Below, in pieces: positions 5,623 through 5,862 of a DNA stretch of 5,862 nt. The notes below the pieces were generated by a model. It saw only the letters and a program-made list of their open reading frames with translations, did not search any database and had not been told where the DNA came from. Within the stretch, counting starts at the first letter, position 1, and every line of letters begins with the position of its first letter. The stretch is from contig CADCWK010000179.1 of NCBI GenBank assembly GCA_902806375.1, forward strand, positions 1 through 5,862. Reading direction: 5' to 3'. The position numbers and the translations under genes were made by a program. The DNA is from an uncultured Thermomicrobiales bacterium. Its GTDB lineage: Bacteria > Chloroflexota > Chloroflexia > Thermomicrobiales > UBA6265.

Positions 5623-5862
5623 TCAGCGCCGCGCCGGATCGGCCGGGGGCCAGACGGTCAGCACCCGGCCGGGATTGTCGACGATGAGACGGCGGATGTC
5701 CGCCGCGGCCACACCGGCGTCCAGCAGCATGAAGACGAACGTGTCCTGGAGATACGTCAACCCCGGCGAACCACCATAGGCAAGTCGCAGCGATCGCCGG
5801 GCGATGTCGTGTGAGAGCAGGAGCTGGTCGCCGAACCCCTCGGCGATCAACCCGGCGATGAC
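5623..5862 (-). CDS. Phosphotriesterase-family metal-dependent hydrolase, partial (C-terminal 79 residues)
   Basis: Only the 3' end is in the window; the frame is open at the right edge and begins VIAGLIAEGFGDQLLLSHD. This is the C-terminal part of a phosphotriesterase-like (amidohydrolase superfamily) TIM barrel. LLLSHD (visible residues 14-19) is the last metal-site strand, whose Asp corresponds to D301 of the Pseudomonas diminuta enzyme. The FVFMLLDAGVAAADIRRLIVDNPGRVL segment (about 43-69) is the typical C-terminal helix pair ending in 'NPxR'. Known members hydrolyse lactones (acyl-homoserine lactones, sugar lactones) or, in specialised cases, organophosphates. The fragment does not show which, since the other metal ligands lie outside. 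The ATG at 5850 is internal, not the true start, because family similarity continues upstream of it. It precedes the HAD gene by 43 nt in a likely operon. Confidence 0.9.
   Translation of the reverse strand, partial: VIAGLIAEGFGDQLLLSHDIARRSLRLAYGGSPGLTYLQDTFVFMLLDAGVAAADIRRLIVDNPGRVLTVWPPADPARR

Overview
The window is a GC-rich bacterial chromosomal segment, with third codon positions almost always G or C. It looks like ordinary core and housekeeping territory. The secreted protein at the left edge has a signal peptide followed by a 'TYTNPTYAYQVQWD' start of the mature part. With the GC-rich, Pro/Asp-rich coding style, this reminds me of Chloroflexota of the Thermomicrobia/Sphaerobacter type, but an actinobacterium or another GC-rich lineage cannot be excluded by eye. 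I see no mobile element, tRNA, rRNA or CRISPR array.

Layout from left to right. (1) A 5'-proximal fragment of a minus-strand gene for a secreted protein of unknown function runs off the left edge (1-426). (2) A gap of about 370 bp separates it from the divergent plus-strand gene and holds a candidate imperfect hairpin but no convincing promoter. (3) A complete plus-strand lon gene (794-3655, with an alternative start at 728) encodes an ATP-dependent LonA protease. It keeps all its catalytic motifs but carries three low-complexity additions: an N-terminal tail, an insert in the N-domain, and a linker between the ATPase and protease domains. (4) A perfect 23-bp inverted repeat with a 5-nt loop lies between lon and the convergent minus-strand nitroreductase gene (3762-4310), and is best read as a shared bidirectional terminator. 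(5) A 321-bp divergent gap is followed by a plus-strand gene for a 64-residue single-span membrane protein (4632-4826). (6) Convergent to it are two co-directional minus-strand genes, 43 nt apart: the 3' end of a phosphotriesterase-like metal hydrolase gene (entering from the right edge) and then a complete HAD-family phosphatase gene (4857-5579). They probably form an operon.

Functionally, lon is protein quality control, the nitroreductase is a flavin-dependent oxidoreductase, and the phosphotriesterase/HAD pair could act in succession on a phosphorylated metabolite. No sequence evidence ties these units into one system. I did not find a convincing undescribed system. The points most worth a second look are the unusual Lon inserts, the small membrane protein, the phosphotriesterase/HAD pairing, and the uncharacterised secreted protein.
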